Below, in pieces: positions 9,072 to 17,692 of a stretch of DNA of 64,000 bases. A model generated the notes under the pieces. The model had not been told where the DNA came from. It ran no database searches and saw only the letters and a program-made list of their open reading frames with translations. The DNA is from Streptomyces sp. 11x1. GTDB lineage: Bacteria > Actinomycetota > Actinomycetes > Streptomycetales > Streptomycetaceae. The stretch spans positions 8,705,001 through 8,769,000 of the forward strand of contig NZ_CP122458.1 of NCBI RefSeq assembly GCF_032598905.1, read 5' to 3'. Each line of letters begins with the position of its first letter. Position 1 is the stretch's first letter. A program made the position numbers and the translations under genes.

Positions 9072-10097
9072 TCAGCCTCCTGCCCGTGCCGTGGACCGCC
9101 GCACCACCAGCTCCACCGGGATGTCCCCCTCCGTCGGTGTGCGGCCCTCCAGGACGGCCAGCAGGGCCTCCATCCCGCGCTCCCCGAACAGCTCCGCGTC
9201 CAGCCGTACGGTGGTCAGCTCGGGGTCGAGGGCGGTGGCGAGGGCGAGGTCGTCGAGCCCGGTGACGGACACGTCCTCGGGGATCCGCAGCCCGAGGCGC
9301 CGTACGGCCTTGTAGACCCCGGCGGCCAGCTTGTCGTCGTCGCACACCACGGCCGTGGGGCGTCTGCCGGTGCCGGTGCTGGTGCCGGTCAGGGCCGCCT
9401 CCGCCGCGGCCCGTGCTCCTTCGATGGAGATCGGCGCCGCGGCCGTCCGCAGCGACGCGCCTGGCACCGAGGCCACGTGTGCCGCGAGTTCCCGTGCGCG
9501 GACGTGGAAGGTCCAGGAGGGGATGTCCGCGGCGAGGTGCAGGAAGTCGCGGTGTCCCAGGGCGAGCAGGTGTTCGGTGACCTGGCGGATGCCGTCGCGG
9601 ATGTCGAGGTTGACGGTCGCGGCTCCGAGGCTGCCGTCGGGGTCGCTGTCGAGCATGACGAGGGGCAGTTGGTCGCCGCGGATGGCGGTGAGCGCGTCCG
9701 CGGCCATGGAGGAGGCGATCACGCCGTCGAGGGCGGCCTGGGCGGAGGCGAAGGGGTCGCGGGCGGGGCCGACGCCCTCGGGGGAGGGGTAGAGGACCAC
9801 GCCGAAGCCCTGGCGTGCGGCGACGCGTGCGGCTCCCGTGTAGACGCCGGCGAAGAACTCGGTGGTGAGGGCGGGGACCACCAGCAGGACGGTGCGGGTG
9901 CGGCCGAGGCGGAGGTTGCGGGCGGCGAGGTTGGGTCGGTAGCCGAGTTCGCGTGCGGCCTGGCGCACGCGTTCCGCGGTGGTCTCGGCGACGCGGCCGC
10001 GCCATTTGTCGCCGAGGACGAGGGAGACGGCGGCCTGGGAGACGCCGGCGGCCTGGGCGACGTCACGGCTCGTGGGCCGGGTACTACCTCGTGCCAC
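9072..10097 (-). CDS. LacI-family transcriptional regulator
   Basis: The N-terminus has the LacI helix-turn-helix and hinge: RPTSRDVAQAAGVSQAAVSLVLG and RVRQAARELGYRPNLAARNLR. A periplasmic-binding-protein-like ligand domain follows (VLLVVPALTTEFFAGVYTGA, SVTGLDDLALATALDPELTTVR). About 341 residues is normal for the family. GTG 10097 was chosen because GGGAG lies about 10 bases upstream; an in-frame ATG at 10139 lacks a ribosome-binding site and would place the start right against the inverted repeat at 10141-10170. It is divergent from an MFS transporter gene and probably represses it, the ligand being unknown. Confidence 0.88.
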   Translation of the reverse strand: MARGSTRPTSRDVAQAAGVSQAAVSLVLGDKWRGRVAETTAERVRQAARELGYRPNLAARNLRLGRTRTVLLVVPALTTEFFAGVYTGAARVAARQGFGVVLYPSPEGVGPARDPFASAQAALDGVIASSMAADALTAIRGDQLPLVMLDSDPDGSLGAATVNLDIRDGIRQVTEHLLALGHRDFLHLAADIPSWTFHVRARELAAHVASVPGASLRTAAAPISIEGARAAAEAALTGTSTGTGRRPTAVVCDDDKLAAGVYKAVRRLGLRIPEDVSVTGLDDLALATALDPELTTVRLDAELFGERGMEALLAVLEGRTPTEGDIPVELVVRRSTARAGG

Positions 10098-10140
10098 CGT
10101 CGGCCTGCTCCCTCGTCTGGACTCGCGGTCAGGGCACATG

Positions 10141-10170
10141 GTACGTATGACCCGGAGACGTTATACGTAA
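10141..10170. promoter_or_regulatory. Inverted repeat between lacI-type gene and MFS gene, candidate operator
   Basis: GTACGTATGAC (10141-10151) and GTTATACGTAA (10160-10170) are inverted copies with 9 of 11 positions matching and an 8-base spacer. Each arm contains the small palindrome TACGTA. The position in the divergent promoter region suits autoregulation and control of the transporter. Confidence 0.5.
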
Positions 10171-10205
10171 CACGTCGCTCGCGAGAGCCCGTCGAGAGGC
10201 AGGAC

Positions 10206-11465
10206 ATGGCCGCCGGATATCTCGAGATCCTCAGGACGCGGCACGCCGCGCGACTGCTCGCCGGAACGCTGGTGGGCCGGCTGCCGAACGCCACCGCCGC
10301 CGTCGCGATCGTGCTCTTCGTCCGCGCGGAGGGCGGCACCTACAGCCTCGCGGGCGTGCTCGCGGCGGTGTACGGCCTGGCCAACGCCGTCGGGCAGCCG
10401 CTGCTGGGGCGGTTGGTGGACCTGTACGGGCAGCCGCGGGTGCAGTTCCCCGCGGCGGTCGTCTCCGCCCTCGCCATGGTCGTCTTCGCGCTGTCCGGGT
10501 TGGATCCGCTGGGGCCGGCGTATCTCGCGATGGCGGTCGCGGGGCTGTGCACGCCGCCGCTGGAGGGCGGGCTGCGGGCCCTGTGGTCCTCGGTGCTGCG
10601 CAGGGAGGAGCAGGTGCACACGGCGTACGCGATGGACGCCGTGGCCCAGGAGCTCATGTTCACCGCCGGGCCGCTGCTGGTGACGCTGTGCGTGGCGCTG
10701 TGGTCGGCGTCGGCCGCGCTGGTGGTGCTGAGTGTCATCGGGGTGCTGGGGGTGCTGTGGGTGGTCGCCTCGCCGCCTTCGAGGGCCTGGCGGTCCGCCC
10801 CGCGTGAGGCGCACTGGCTGGGCGCGTTGCGTTCGCCCGGGCTGCTGTCCCTCCTCGCCGCCTTCCTCTTCGTCGGTGTCGCGCTCGGCTCGATCACCGT
10901 CGCCGCCCTGTCGTACGCGGACGGCCGCGGCGGGGACGCGGTGTACGGCTGGCTGATGGCGGGTGTCGGCCTGGGTGCGCTGGTGGGCGGCTCGGCGTAC
11001 GGCGCGCGGCAGTGGACCGGGGCGCCCGAGCGGCGGCTGCAGGTGCTGGTGGCGCTTCTGGCGGTGTGTTACGTGCCGCTGACGCTGATGCCGGGTCCGG
11101 TGGGGATGACGGGTCTGACGACCCTCGCCGGGGTGTTCCTCGCGCCGGCGATCGCATGTGTGTTCGTCCTGGTCGATCGGCACGCGCCGCGGGGCACGGT
11201 CACCGAGGCGTTCTCCTGGATCGTGACGACGTTCACGGTGGGCCAGTCGGTCGGAACGGCCGTCGCCGGGCCGGTCGTCGAGTGGGGCGGGACGCTGTGG
11301 GGTTTCGTCGTGCCGGGTGCGGCGGGGGCCGTGGCGTTGCTGGTTCTGCTGGCCACGGGGCGGGTTCTCGCTGTTCCTTCCGGGGGTGCGGTGGTTGCGG
11401 TCTCACGGGAAAATGATCCAAACCGTGCTGCCGAACCCCGTTTCAGCTCGGTGGATCGGGCGTAA
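10206..11465 (+). CDS. MFS transporter
   Basis: This 419-residue integral membrane protein has about 12 hydrophobic segments and the loop LLGRLVDLYGQPRVQ between TM2 and TM3, corresponding to the MFS motif A region. It resembles actinobacterial drug or metabolite exporters of unknown substrate. ATG 10206 is preceded by GAGAGGCAGG. It is divergent from the LacI regulator and ends only 9 bases before pafA, so pafA could be cotranscribed with it. Confidence 0.85.
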   Translation: MAAGYLEILRTRHAARLLAGTLVGRLPNATAAVAIVLFVRAEGGTYSLAGVLAAVYGLANAVGQPLLGRLVDLYGQPRVQFPAAVVSALAMVVFALSGLDPLGPAYLAMAVAGLCTPPLEGGLRALWSSVLRREEQVHTAYAMDAVAQELMFTAGPLLVTLCVALWSASAALVVLSVIGVLGVLWVVASPPSRAWRSAPREAHWLGALRSPGLLSLLAAFLFVGVALGSITVAALSYADGRGGDAVYGWLMAGVGLGALVGGSAYGARQWTGAPERRLQVLVALLAVCYVPLTLMPGPVGMTGLTTLAGVFLAPAIACVFVLVDRHAPRGTVTEAFSWIVTTFTVGQSVGTAVAGPVVEWGGTLWGFVVPGAAGAVALLVLLATGRVLAVPSGGAVVAVSRENDPNRAAEPRFSSVDRA

Positions 11466-11474
11466 TGTTCAGTC

Positions 11475-12836
11475 ATGGACCGCCGCATTTTCGGGCTGGA
11501 GAACGAGTACGGCGTCACGTGCACGTTCAGGGGACAGCGCCGTCTGTCTCCTGACGAGGTGGCGCGGTACCTCTTCCGCCGTGTCGTGTCATGGGGCCGC
11601 AGCAGCAATGTGTTTCTGCGGAACGGGGCCCGCCTCTATCTCGACGTGGGCTCACATCCGGAATACGCGACACCCGAATGTGACAACGTGACCGAACTCG
11701 TCACTCACGACAAGGCCGGCGAGCGCATTCTCGAAGGACTGCTGGTCGACGCCGAACGTCGCCTGCACGAGGAGGGAATCGCGGGCGACGTCTACCTCTT
11801 CAAGAACAACACGGACTCCGCCGGCAACTCATACGGTTGCCATGAGAACTATCTGGTGGCGCGGCACGGGGAGTTCTCCCGTCTCGCGGACATCCTGATT
11901 CCGTTCCTCGTCACCCGGCAGCTGCTCTGCGGCGCGGGCAAGGTTCTGCAGACCCCGCGTGGTGCGGTGTACTGCGTGAGCCAGCGCGCGGAGCACATCT
12001 GGGAGGGCGTCAGCTCGGCGACCACCCGCTCCCGGCCCATCATCAACACCCGTGACGAACCGCACGCGGACGCCGAGCGGTACCGCCGTCTCCACGTCAT
12101 CGTGGGTGACTCGAACATGTCCGAGACGACCATGCTGCTCAAGGTCGGGGCCACCGACCTGGTGCTGCGCATGATCGAGGCGGGCACCGTCATGCGCGAC
12201 CTCACCCTGGAGAACCCGATCCGGGCGATCCGCGAGGTCAGCCATGACATCACCGGCCGTCGCAAGGTGCGGCTGGCCAGTGGCCGCGAGGCCTCCGCGC
12301 TGGAGGTGCAGCGCGAGTACTACGAGAAGGCCGTGGACTTCGTGGAGCGCCGCGGTATCCGTACGGGCACCGTCGAGCAGGTGCTGGAGCTGTGGGGCCG
12401 CACGCTGGACGCGATCGAGGCGGAGGACCTCGACCGGATCGGTACCGAAATCGACTGGGTGATGAAGTACAAGCTCATCGAGCGGTACCGGGCCAAGCAC
12501 AACATGACCATGTCGCATCCGCGGGTCGCGCAGATAGACCTCGCGTATCACGACATCCACCGCCGTCGTGGCCTCTACTACCTGCTGGAGAGGAAAGGTC
12601 AAGCCACCCGCATCTGCAATGACTTGAAGATCTTCGAGGGCAAGTCGGTTCCGCCGCAGACCACTCGGGCCCGGTTGCGCGGTGACTTCATCCGGCGCGC
12701 GCAGGAACAGCGCCGGGATTTCACGGTCGACTGGGTGCATCTCAAGCTCAACGACCAGGCGCAGCGGACGGTGTTGTGCAAGGACCCGTTCCGCTCGGTG
12801 GACGACCGGGTGGAGAAGCTGATCGCGGGAATGTGA
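11475..12836 (+). CDS. pafA: Pup-protein ligase PafA
   Basis: PafA phosphorylates the C-terminal glutamate of Pup with ATP and joins it to the epsilon-amine of substrate lysines. The 453-residue protein shows the carboxylate-amine-ligase signatures: [13 protein letters not shown] (Mg/ATP glutamates), [19 protein letters not shown] (catalytic aspartate), [20 protein letters not shown] and [23 protein letters not shown]. It lacks the extra loop of Dop. The C-terminal domain that helps bind Pup is present. It is separated from pup by prcBA and the lacI/MFS pair, a common Streptomyces layout. Confidence 0.97.
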   Translation: MDRRIFGLENEYGVTCTFRGQRRLSPDEVARYLFRRVVSWGRSSNVFLRNGARLYLDVGSHPEYATPECDNVTELVTHDKAGERILEGLLVDAERRLHEEGIAGDVYLFKNNTDSAGNSYGCHENYLVARHGEFSRLADILIPFLVTRQLLCGAGKVLQTPRGAVYCVSQRAEHIWEGVSSATTRSRPIINTRDEPHADAERYRRLHVIVGDSNMSETTMLLKVGATDLVLRMIEAGTVMRDLTLENPIRAIREVSHDITGRRKVRLASGREASALEVQREYYEKAVDFVERRGIRTGTVEQVLELWGRTLDAIEAEDLDRIGTEIDWVMKYKLIERYRAKHNMTMSHPRVAQIDLAYHDIHRRRGLYYLLERKGQATRICNDLKIFEGKSVPPQTTRARLRGDFIRRAQEQRRDFTVDWVHLKLNDQAQRTVLCKDPFRSVDDRVEKLIAGM

Positions 12837-12861
12837 CCTCCGGTTGAGGAAACCGGCCCTC

Positions 12862-12889
12862 GGGCCCCGTACGTCCTCGTACGGGGCCC
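12862..12889 (+). terminator. Terminator after pafA
   Basis: GGGCCCCGTACG (12862-12873) pairs perfectly with CGTACGGGGCCC (12878-12889) around a TCCT loop, 26 bases after pafA. Confidence 0.88.
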
Positions 12890-12945
12890 GTCGCACGCCT
12901 TAGAGTGGCGGGCGACCAGAGTGCCGTCTGAGATCTGAGGAACAC

Positions 12946-13890
12946 GTGCGCCGAATTGCCGGCCTTCTCGTCGTGCCGCTGCTGCTGCTCTCCGTAGCGG
13001 CCTGCGGCAGCGACGACGACAAGGGCTCCGACTCCACCTCCACGAAGAACGGAGTGCCCGCGATCACCAAGGGCGCCGAGTTCGGGGAGAAGCCGACCCT
13101 CGCGAAGGGGGAGGGTGACCCGCCGAAGGAGTTGAAGGTCGAGGTCATCAGCGAGGGTGACGGCGCGAAGCTGAAGAAGGGCGACGTCGCCGAGGTGAAC
13201 TACCTCGGCCAGGAGTACGACGAGTCGGAGCCCTTCGACAACAGCTACGACAAGAAGCAGACCTTCCCGGTCACGCTGGGTGCGGGTGGTGTCATCCAGG
13301 GCTGGGAGAAGGGCCTGGAGGGCCAGAAGGTCGGCAGTCGGGTGGAGCTGGTGATCCCCCCGGATCTCGGGTACGGGGCGCAGGGGCAGGGCGACATCAA
13401 GGCCAATGCCACGCTGGTCTTCGTCGTGGACATCGTGAAGGGCACGACGATTCCCGCCTCGGCGAAGGGCACGGAGGTCGCCCAGGACAATATCGACCTG
13501 CCGAAGGTCGGCACGAACACCGACGGCAAGGAGCCGACGGTGACCATGCCGAAGGACGCCGACCCACCGACGAAGCTCGTCTCGAACTACGTCCTGGAGA
13601 GCGACGGTGCCGTCGTGAAGGACACGGACAGCGTGGTCGTGAACTATGTCGCCCTCCTGTGGGAGGGGGGCAAGAACTTCGACAGTACGTACAAGACGGG
13701 CAAGACGGCGACGCTCCCACTGGACCAGGTGACGCTCAAGGGTCTGAAGGACGGTCTCGTGGGCAAGAAGGCGGGCAGCCGGGTGCTTCTCGTCCTGCCG
13801 CCCGACCAGGCCTTCGGTGACAAGGAGCAGCAGGGCATCCCGAAGAACTCCACGCTGGTCTTCGCCGTAGACATCCTGGCCGTGATGTAA
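12946..13890 (+). CDS. Tandem FKBP-type peptidyl-prolyl isomerase, lipoprotein
   Basis: This 314-residue protein begins with a lipoprotein signal peptide ending SVAAC (lipobox cysteine about residue 20), so it should be anchored outside the cell. Two FKBP domains follow. The first (about residues 70-165) has GDVAEVNYLGQEYD, VIQGWEKGLEGQKVGSRVELVIPPDLGYG and the strand ATLVFVVDIV. The second (about 220-314) has VVVNYVALLWEGGKNFDS and GLKDGLVGKKAGSRVLLVLPPDQAFG but lacks the active-site Trp (LKGLKDG instead of IxGWE), so it may be a folding or binding domain. CTGAGGA precedes GTG 12946. It probably helps fold exported proteins. Confidence 0.92.
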   Translation: MRRIAGLLVVPLLLLSVAACGSDDDKGSDSTSTKNGVPAITKGAEFGEKPTLAKGEGDPPKELKVEVISEGDGAKLKKGDVAEVNYLGQEYDESEPFDNSYDKKQTFPVTLGAGGVIQGWEKGLEGQKVGSRVELVIPPDLGYGAQGQGDIKANATLVFVVDIVKGTTIPASAKGTEVAQDNIDLPKVGTNTDGKEPTVTMPKDADPPTKLVSNYVLESDGAVVKDTDSVVVNYVALLWEGGKNFDSTYKTGKTATLPLDQVTLKGLKDGLVGKKAGSRVLLVLPPDQAFGDKEQQGIPKNSTLVFAVDILAVM

Positions 13891-13952
13891 GACTGGGCAG
13901 GTTGCCCATCAGGCATCGCGCATGACGTTCGTACGACAGAGGAGCCAGTGCA

Positions 13953-14324
13953 GTGAGCATCGAGAAGCCCGAGATCGACTTTCCCGAGGGCGAGCCGCCG
14001 GCGGACCTGGAGATCAAGGACATCTGGGAGGGCGACGGCGAGGTGGCCCAGGCGGGCCAGACCGTCACCGTGCACTACGTGGGTGTGTCCTTCTCCACCG
14101 GCGAGGAGTTCGACGCCAGCTGGAACCGCGGGACGCCGTTCCGTTTCCCGCTCGGTGGCGGTCGTGTCATCAAGGGCTGGGACCAGGGTGTGCAGGGCAT
14201 GAAGGTCGGTGGCCGTCGCCAGCTGACCATTCCGGCCCACCTCGCCTACGGGAACCAGAGCCCGACTCCGGCGATCAAGCCCGGTGAGACGCTGATCTTC
14301 GTGGTCGACCTCCTCGGGGTCTGA
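13953..14324 (+). CDS. Cytoplasmic FKBP-type peptidyl-prolyl cis-trans isomerase
   Basis: This is a single-domain FKBP of 123 residues without a signal peptide. It catalyses proline cis-trans isomerisation. The active-site pattern is complete: VTVHYVGVSFSTGEEFDAS, FRFPLGGGRVIKGWDQGVQGMKVGGRRQLTIPAHLAYG and ETLIFVVDLLGV. It starts at GTG 13953, 62 bases after the lipoprotein FKBP gene, and probably shares its transcript. Confidence 0.94.
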   Translation: MSIEKPEIDFPEGEPPADLEIKDIWEGDGEVAQAGQTVTVHYVGVSFSTGEEFDASWNRGTPFRFPLGGGRVIKGWDQGVQGMKVGGRRQLTIPAHLAYGNQSPTPAIKPGETLIFVVDLLGV

Positions 14325-14382
14325 TCCGTCGGATCCCGGTTCCGCGGCGATCACGCCGTGACCGGTCCCGACTGTCTGGGGT

Positions 14383-14402
14383 CCATGCCTTTTCGGGCAT
14401 GG
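14383..14402 (+). terminator. Hairpin after the FKBP pair
   Basis: CCATGCC (14383-14389) pairs with GGCATGG (14396-14402) around TTTTCG between the FKBP gene and pafB. Confidence 0.55.
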
Positions 14403-14474
14403 GCCCTCGGCTTTTGCCGCGACGCTTCGTAGCGGTACGGTCGTGCCGCGGAAACACCCGGAGGAAGGGCGTCG

Positions 14475-15428
14475 ATGGCCATTGCCAAGGCCGAGCGGTT
14501 GATGAACCTGGCGCTGTGTCTGCTGGGGACGCGGCGGCCGCTCAGCAAGCGCGAGCTGCGGGAGTCCATCGAGGCCTATCTGGAAGCCGGCTCCGACGAC
14601 TCCTTCAACCGCATGTTCGAGCGCGACAAGGACGATCTGCGTGAACTCGGCCTGGTCATCGAGACGGTGGAGAACCTCGACGGCGAGGTCGGCTATCTGG
14701 CCCGACGCGACAGCAACAGCCTCCCGCCGATCACCCTCGACGCCGAGGAGGCCGCTGCCCTCGGGCTCGCCGCGAAGGTCTGGCAGCAGGCCCGTCTCGC
14801 CGGGGCCGCGAGCGGCGCCCTGCAGAAGCTGCGGGCGGCCGGGCTGCCCGAGGATGTCGACCCGTACGAGGTCCATGGGGCCCTGGAGCCGCGCATCCCG
14901 GTGCACGAGGCCGCCTTCGAGCCGCTGATGCTGGCCTGCCGTGACCGGCGCCCCGTTGTGTTCGAGTACCGCAAGGCGACCGCCGCGCGCCCCGAGCCCC
15001 GTCATGTGGAGCCGTGGGCGCTGGAGTGCTGGCGCGGTCACTGGTACCTGGCCGGCTTCGACCGGGACCGGGGTGCCGAGCGGGTCTTCCGGCTCTCCCG
15101 GATCACCGGCAAGGTCCGCAGCCGGGGTGCCGCGTTCACCGCCGAGGTCCCCGACGTCGTCACCGTGCGGGAGACGGTCGCGAGTTGGGCCGGGGAGACC
15201 GCCGACCGTTCCGCGCTGATCCGGCTGCGCTCCGGCGCCGGCTACCCGCTGCGCGCGAAGGCCTCCCGCGTTCGGGAACTCGGGGACGGCTGGGACGAGT
15301 TGGAGATTCCGTACGGGCACGGTCTGGATGCCTGGCTGGTGGAGTTCGGGCCCGACGTGGTGGTCCTGGAGCCCGCCGAGCTGCGGGCCGACGTGGTGGA
15401 CCGGCTGCGTGCCGTGGCCAAGGGTTGA
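14475..15428 (+). CDS. pafB: WYL-domain transcriptional regulator PafB
   Basis: PafB has an N-terminal winged helix (AERLMNLALCLLGTRRPLSKRELRESIEAYL), a WYL domain (ECWRGHWYLAGFDRDRGAERVFRLSRI, about residues 180-210) and a C-terminal WCX domain. In mycobacteria PafB and PafC together form the activator of the LexA-independent DNA-damage regulon; the WYL domain senses nucleic acid. The 317-residue length matches. It is followed 15 bases later by pafC, so they are co-translated partners. The pafABC linkage is conserved, but here two FKBP genes separate pafA from pafB. Confidence 0.93.
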   Translation: MAIAKAERLMNLALCLLGTRRPLSKRELRESIEAYLEAGSDDSFNRMFERDKDDLRELGLVIETVENLDGEVGYLARRDSNSLPPITLDAEEAAALGLAAKVWQQARLAGAASGALQKLRAAGLPEDVDPYEVHGALEPRIPVHEAAFEPLMLACRDRRPVVFEYRKATAARPEPRHVEPWALECWRGHWYLAGFDRDRGAERVFRLSRITGKVRSRGAAFTAEVPDVVTVRETVASWAGETADRSALIRLRSGAGYPLRAKASRVRELGDGWDELEIPYGHGLDAWLVEFGPDVVVLEPAELRADVVDRLRAVAKG

Positions 15429-15443
15429 GGGGGACGTAAGAAC

Positions 15444-16442
15444 GTGGTGGGAAAACCGGCCAGGCCGGCGAACGCCATCGACCAGACCCGGCGGATGCTC
15501 TCCCTGGTGACGTATCTGCGGGAGCGGCCCGGCGCCCGGATCGAGGACGTCGCCCGTGCCTTCGGGATCACCGAGGACGAGCTGGTGTCGGACCTCGATG
15601 TGCTGCCCATGTGCGGGACCAGCTTCCGCGGCGGTGACCTGCTGGACATCGACACCGACGGCGAACGTATCTGGTGGCACAATCCGGCCGCCCTCGGCGC
15701 GGAGGCCGCCGAGCCGCTGAGGCTGGCCGCCGACGAGGCCACCGCGCTGCTGGTGGCCGCTCGGGCGGTGGCCACCCTGCCCGGGCTGCGGGAGAGCGAC
15801 CGGCAGGCCCTGCTGCGGGCCACCGCCAAGGTCGAGGGCGCGGCCGGCGACGCGGCGGGCGCCAGCTCACGCCTGTCGGTCACGTTCGAGGCCGAGGGCG
15901 GGGTCTTCGCGGACGTCGACCGGGCGATCTCGGAGCGCCGGCGGCTGTGGATCCGCTACTACTCGCCCGCCCGGGACGAGGTCACCGAGCGCGAGATCGA
16001 CCCGATCCGCCTGGTCAGCGTGGGTCACACCTATGTCGAGGCATGGTGCCGCCGTTCCGAGGCCCGGCGTACGTTCCGGCTGGACCGGGTCGCCGAGATC
16101 AAGATCCTCGACGAGCCGTCCGCGCCGCCCGAGATCGAGCTGCGGGACCTGTCGGAGGCGCTGGTGCAGCCGGCCGCCGAGGATCCCGAGGTGGTGGTCG
16201 AGGTGGGTCCCGGCGGGCGCTGGGTCGCCGAGTACTACCCGCACGACAGCGCCGAGGAGCTGCCGGACGGCGGGCTGCGCATCAGTCTGCGCACCCCCGA
16301 CCCCGCCTCGCTGCGGCGCCTGGCGCTGCGGCTGGGGCGCGACGGCCGGATCGTCTCCCCGAAGGACCTCGCCGACAGCGCCCGCCGGGCGGCCCGCGAG
16401 GCGCTGGCGGCCTACGACGAGGCCGAACCGACCAGACCGTGA
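15444..16442 (+). CDS. pafC: WYL-domain transcriptional regulator PafC
   Basis: This 332-residue partner of PafB has a winged helix with reading frame RMLSLVTYLRERPGARIEDVARAFGITEDEL, a WYL domain (RLWIRYYSPARDEVTEREIDPIRLVSVGHTYVEAWCRRSEARRTFRLDRV in the middle) and a WCX domain. In mycobacteria the two proteins activate DNA-repair genes after mitomycin or UV damage. The GTG start at 15444 follows GGGGGACGTAAGAAC; the earlier stop of pafB is 15 bases away. Confidence 0.92.
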   Translation: MVGKPARPANAIDQTRRMLSLVTYLRERPGARIEDVARAFGITEDELVSDLDVLPMCGTSFRGGDLLDIDTDGERIWWHNPAALGAEAAEPLRLAADEATALLVAARAVATLPGLRESDRQALLRATAKVEGAAGDAAGASSRLSVTFEAEGGVFADVDRAISERRRLWIRYYSPARDEVTEREIDPIRLVSVGHTYVEAWCRRSEARRTFRLDRVAEIKILDEPSAPPEIELRDLSEALVQPAAEDPEVVVEVGPGGRWVAEYYPHDSAEELPDGGLRISLRTPDPASLRRLALRLGRDGRIVSPKDLADSARRAAREALAAYDEAEPTRP

Positions 16443-16498
16443 CCGCGGCGCCGCAACACCACGGCACCGCGTGACGGCGGCACCGGGGGCGGCGGGAC

Positions 16499-16526
16499 GT
16501 GACGACGACGGCGTGACGACGACGGC
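16499..16526 (+). repeat. 14-bp tandem duplication upstream of the zinc-ribbon gene
   Basis: GTGACGACGACGGC occurs twice in direct succession between pafC and the next gene. It lies in an ORF-free spacer and looks like simple slippage. Confidence 0.7.
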
Positions 16527-16556
16527 GTACGACCGGAATAGGGAGATACGAGGGCT

Positions 16557-16895
16557 GTGAGCGGCGGGTCGGTTGTGTCGGGTGTGAAGTCGGGTGTGAA
16601 GTCCGGGGTGCAGGAGATCCAGGAGATCCGGGAGATGACCGTCGCGGTCGCCTTCGCGGGGATGAAGAAGGCGGTCGACGTGGTGTTCAGGGCCGGCTGC
16701 CCCGACTGCCGGGCCAACTTCGAGCTGGGGGCGGGCGCGCTGCGGCTGGCCATCGGCGCCACCAGCAAGACCACGTTCTACTCCTTCACCTGCCCCGAGT
16801 GCGGCACCGCCGTCCGCAAGCCGGCCGGTGAGCGCATCGTCGAGCTGCTGACCGGTGGCGGTGTGCGGACCCTCAGGCTGCATTCGGCGGGATAG
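16557..16895 (+). CDS. Small zinc-ribbon protein of unknown function
   Basis: This 112-residue protein contains CPDC about residue 48 and CPEC about residue 80, a four-cysteine zinc ribbon. The N-terminus as read from GTG 16557 is repetitive (SGVKSGVKSGVQEIQEIRE); ATG 16635 (MTVAVAFAGMKKAVDVVF) would remove it and may be the real start, though AGGGAG at about 16540 favours GTG. It sits between pafC and tatA in the same direction. No function can be assigned. Confidence 0.72.
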   Translation: MSGGSVVSGVKSGVKSGVQEIQEIREMTVAVAFAGMKKAVDVVFRAGCPDCRANFELGAGALRLAIGATSKTTFYSFTCPECGTAVRKPAGERIVELLTGGGVRTLRLHSAG

Positions 16896-16917
16896 GGCCA
16901 GGGGCTAGGGTCGGCTC

Positions 16918-17112
16918 ATGTTCTGGGCGATGTTCGCGGTGGCTGTGGGTTTTGTCGGGCTGGTCGTGCTCGGGGTGCTGGCCGTGCGGGTCTTTCTGGA
17001 GGCCCGGCGGCTGGGAGCGCAGGTCGCGGAGTCGGCGCGGAGGATCAGCCGGGCGGCGGACGATCTGGAGCGGGCGACGGCGAGCGCGGCCCGCTCTGTG
17101 GACGCTCTGTGA
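16918..17112 (+). CDS. Small single-pass membrane protein
   Basis: This 64-residue protein has one N-terminal TM segment (FAVAVGFVGLVVLGVLAVRVFLEA) and a cytoplasmic amphipathic tail rich in Ala/Arg (RRISRAADDLERATASAARSVDAL). It resembles the short DUF948-like proteins of actinomycetes. It lies 22 bases after the zinc-ribbon gene and is probably in the same operon. Function unknown. Confidence 0.65.
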   Translation: MFWAMFAVAVGFVGLVVLGVLAVRVFLEARRLGAQVAESARRISRAADDLERATASAARSVDAL

Positions 17113-17169
17113 CTTCCGGTCGAGGCCCTCGCGTCTTGCCCGGCGTGTGCGTTTTGCGCAACTTCGCCC

Positions 17170-17200
17170 TTGCCGATTTCTCACCATGGGCAGGTAGGCT
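17170..17200 (+). promoter_or_regulatory. Possible tatA promoter
   Basis: TTGCCG at 17170-17175 and TAGGCT at 17195-17200 resemble vegetative Streptomyces hexamers with a 19-base spacer, 160 bases upstream of tatA. Confidence 0.3.
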
Positions 17201-17359
17201 CGTGGGCGAGGCCCAGGGGCTAGGCGCGGGCCGAACGCGGAGTATGCGCAGGCATTGCCAGACGTTTACTGCTGCGGGTTACGATCGCACTGCTCGGATG
17301 TATGTCCGGCTGGACGGTCGGAAACCCACCCCCGACCACGCCGTCAGAAGGAGTCCAAC

Positions 17360-17650
17360 ATGATCGGCAACCTGAAGCCCCTTGAGATCGTTCTGATCAT
17401 CGCCGTCATTCTGCTGCTGTTCGGTGCCAAGAAGCTTCCTGACATGGCTCGCTCGCTGGGCAAGTCGGCTCGCATCCTGAAGAGCGAGGCGAAGGCGATG
17501 AAGAAGGATGACGAGGCGACAGCCGCTTCGGAGACCACTCAGGAGCAGGCTGCGCAGCAGCCGATCGCCCCTCGCACTATTCAGGCTGCCCCCGGCGACG
17601 TCGCCAGCTCCCGTCCCGCCACAGAGACGCAACGCACGACTCAGAGCTGA
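17360..17650 (+). CDS. tatA: Sec-independent protein translocase TatA
   Basis: TatA is the pore-forming component that exports folded proteins with twin-arginine signals. The 96-residue protein starts [34 protein letters not shown]: a short TM helix, the hinge FGAKKLP and an amphipathic helix, then a variable polar tail. ATG 17360 follows AGAAGGAG. tatC is 42 bases downstream; tatB is elsewhere in Streptomyces. Confidence 0.95.
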   Translation: MIGNLKPLEIVLIIAVILLLFGAKKLPDMARSLGKSARILKSEAKAMKKDDEATAASETTQEQAAQQPIAPRTIQAAPGDVASSRPATETQRTTQS

Positions 17651-17692
17651 TCCCGTACCCCTGAGGCCTTCTGGACGAGACGAGGATGTGGG

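Noticed and set aside
9477..10205. Long N-terminal extension of the MFS transporter
   Set aside because: The frame runs antisense through the LacI gene; ATG 10206 has a ribosome-binding site and gives a normal MFS length.
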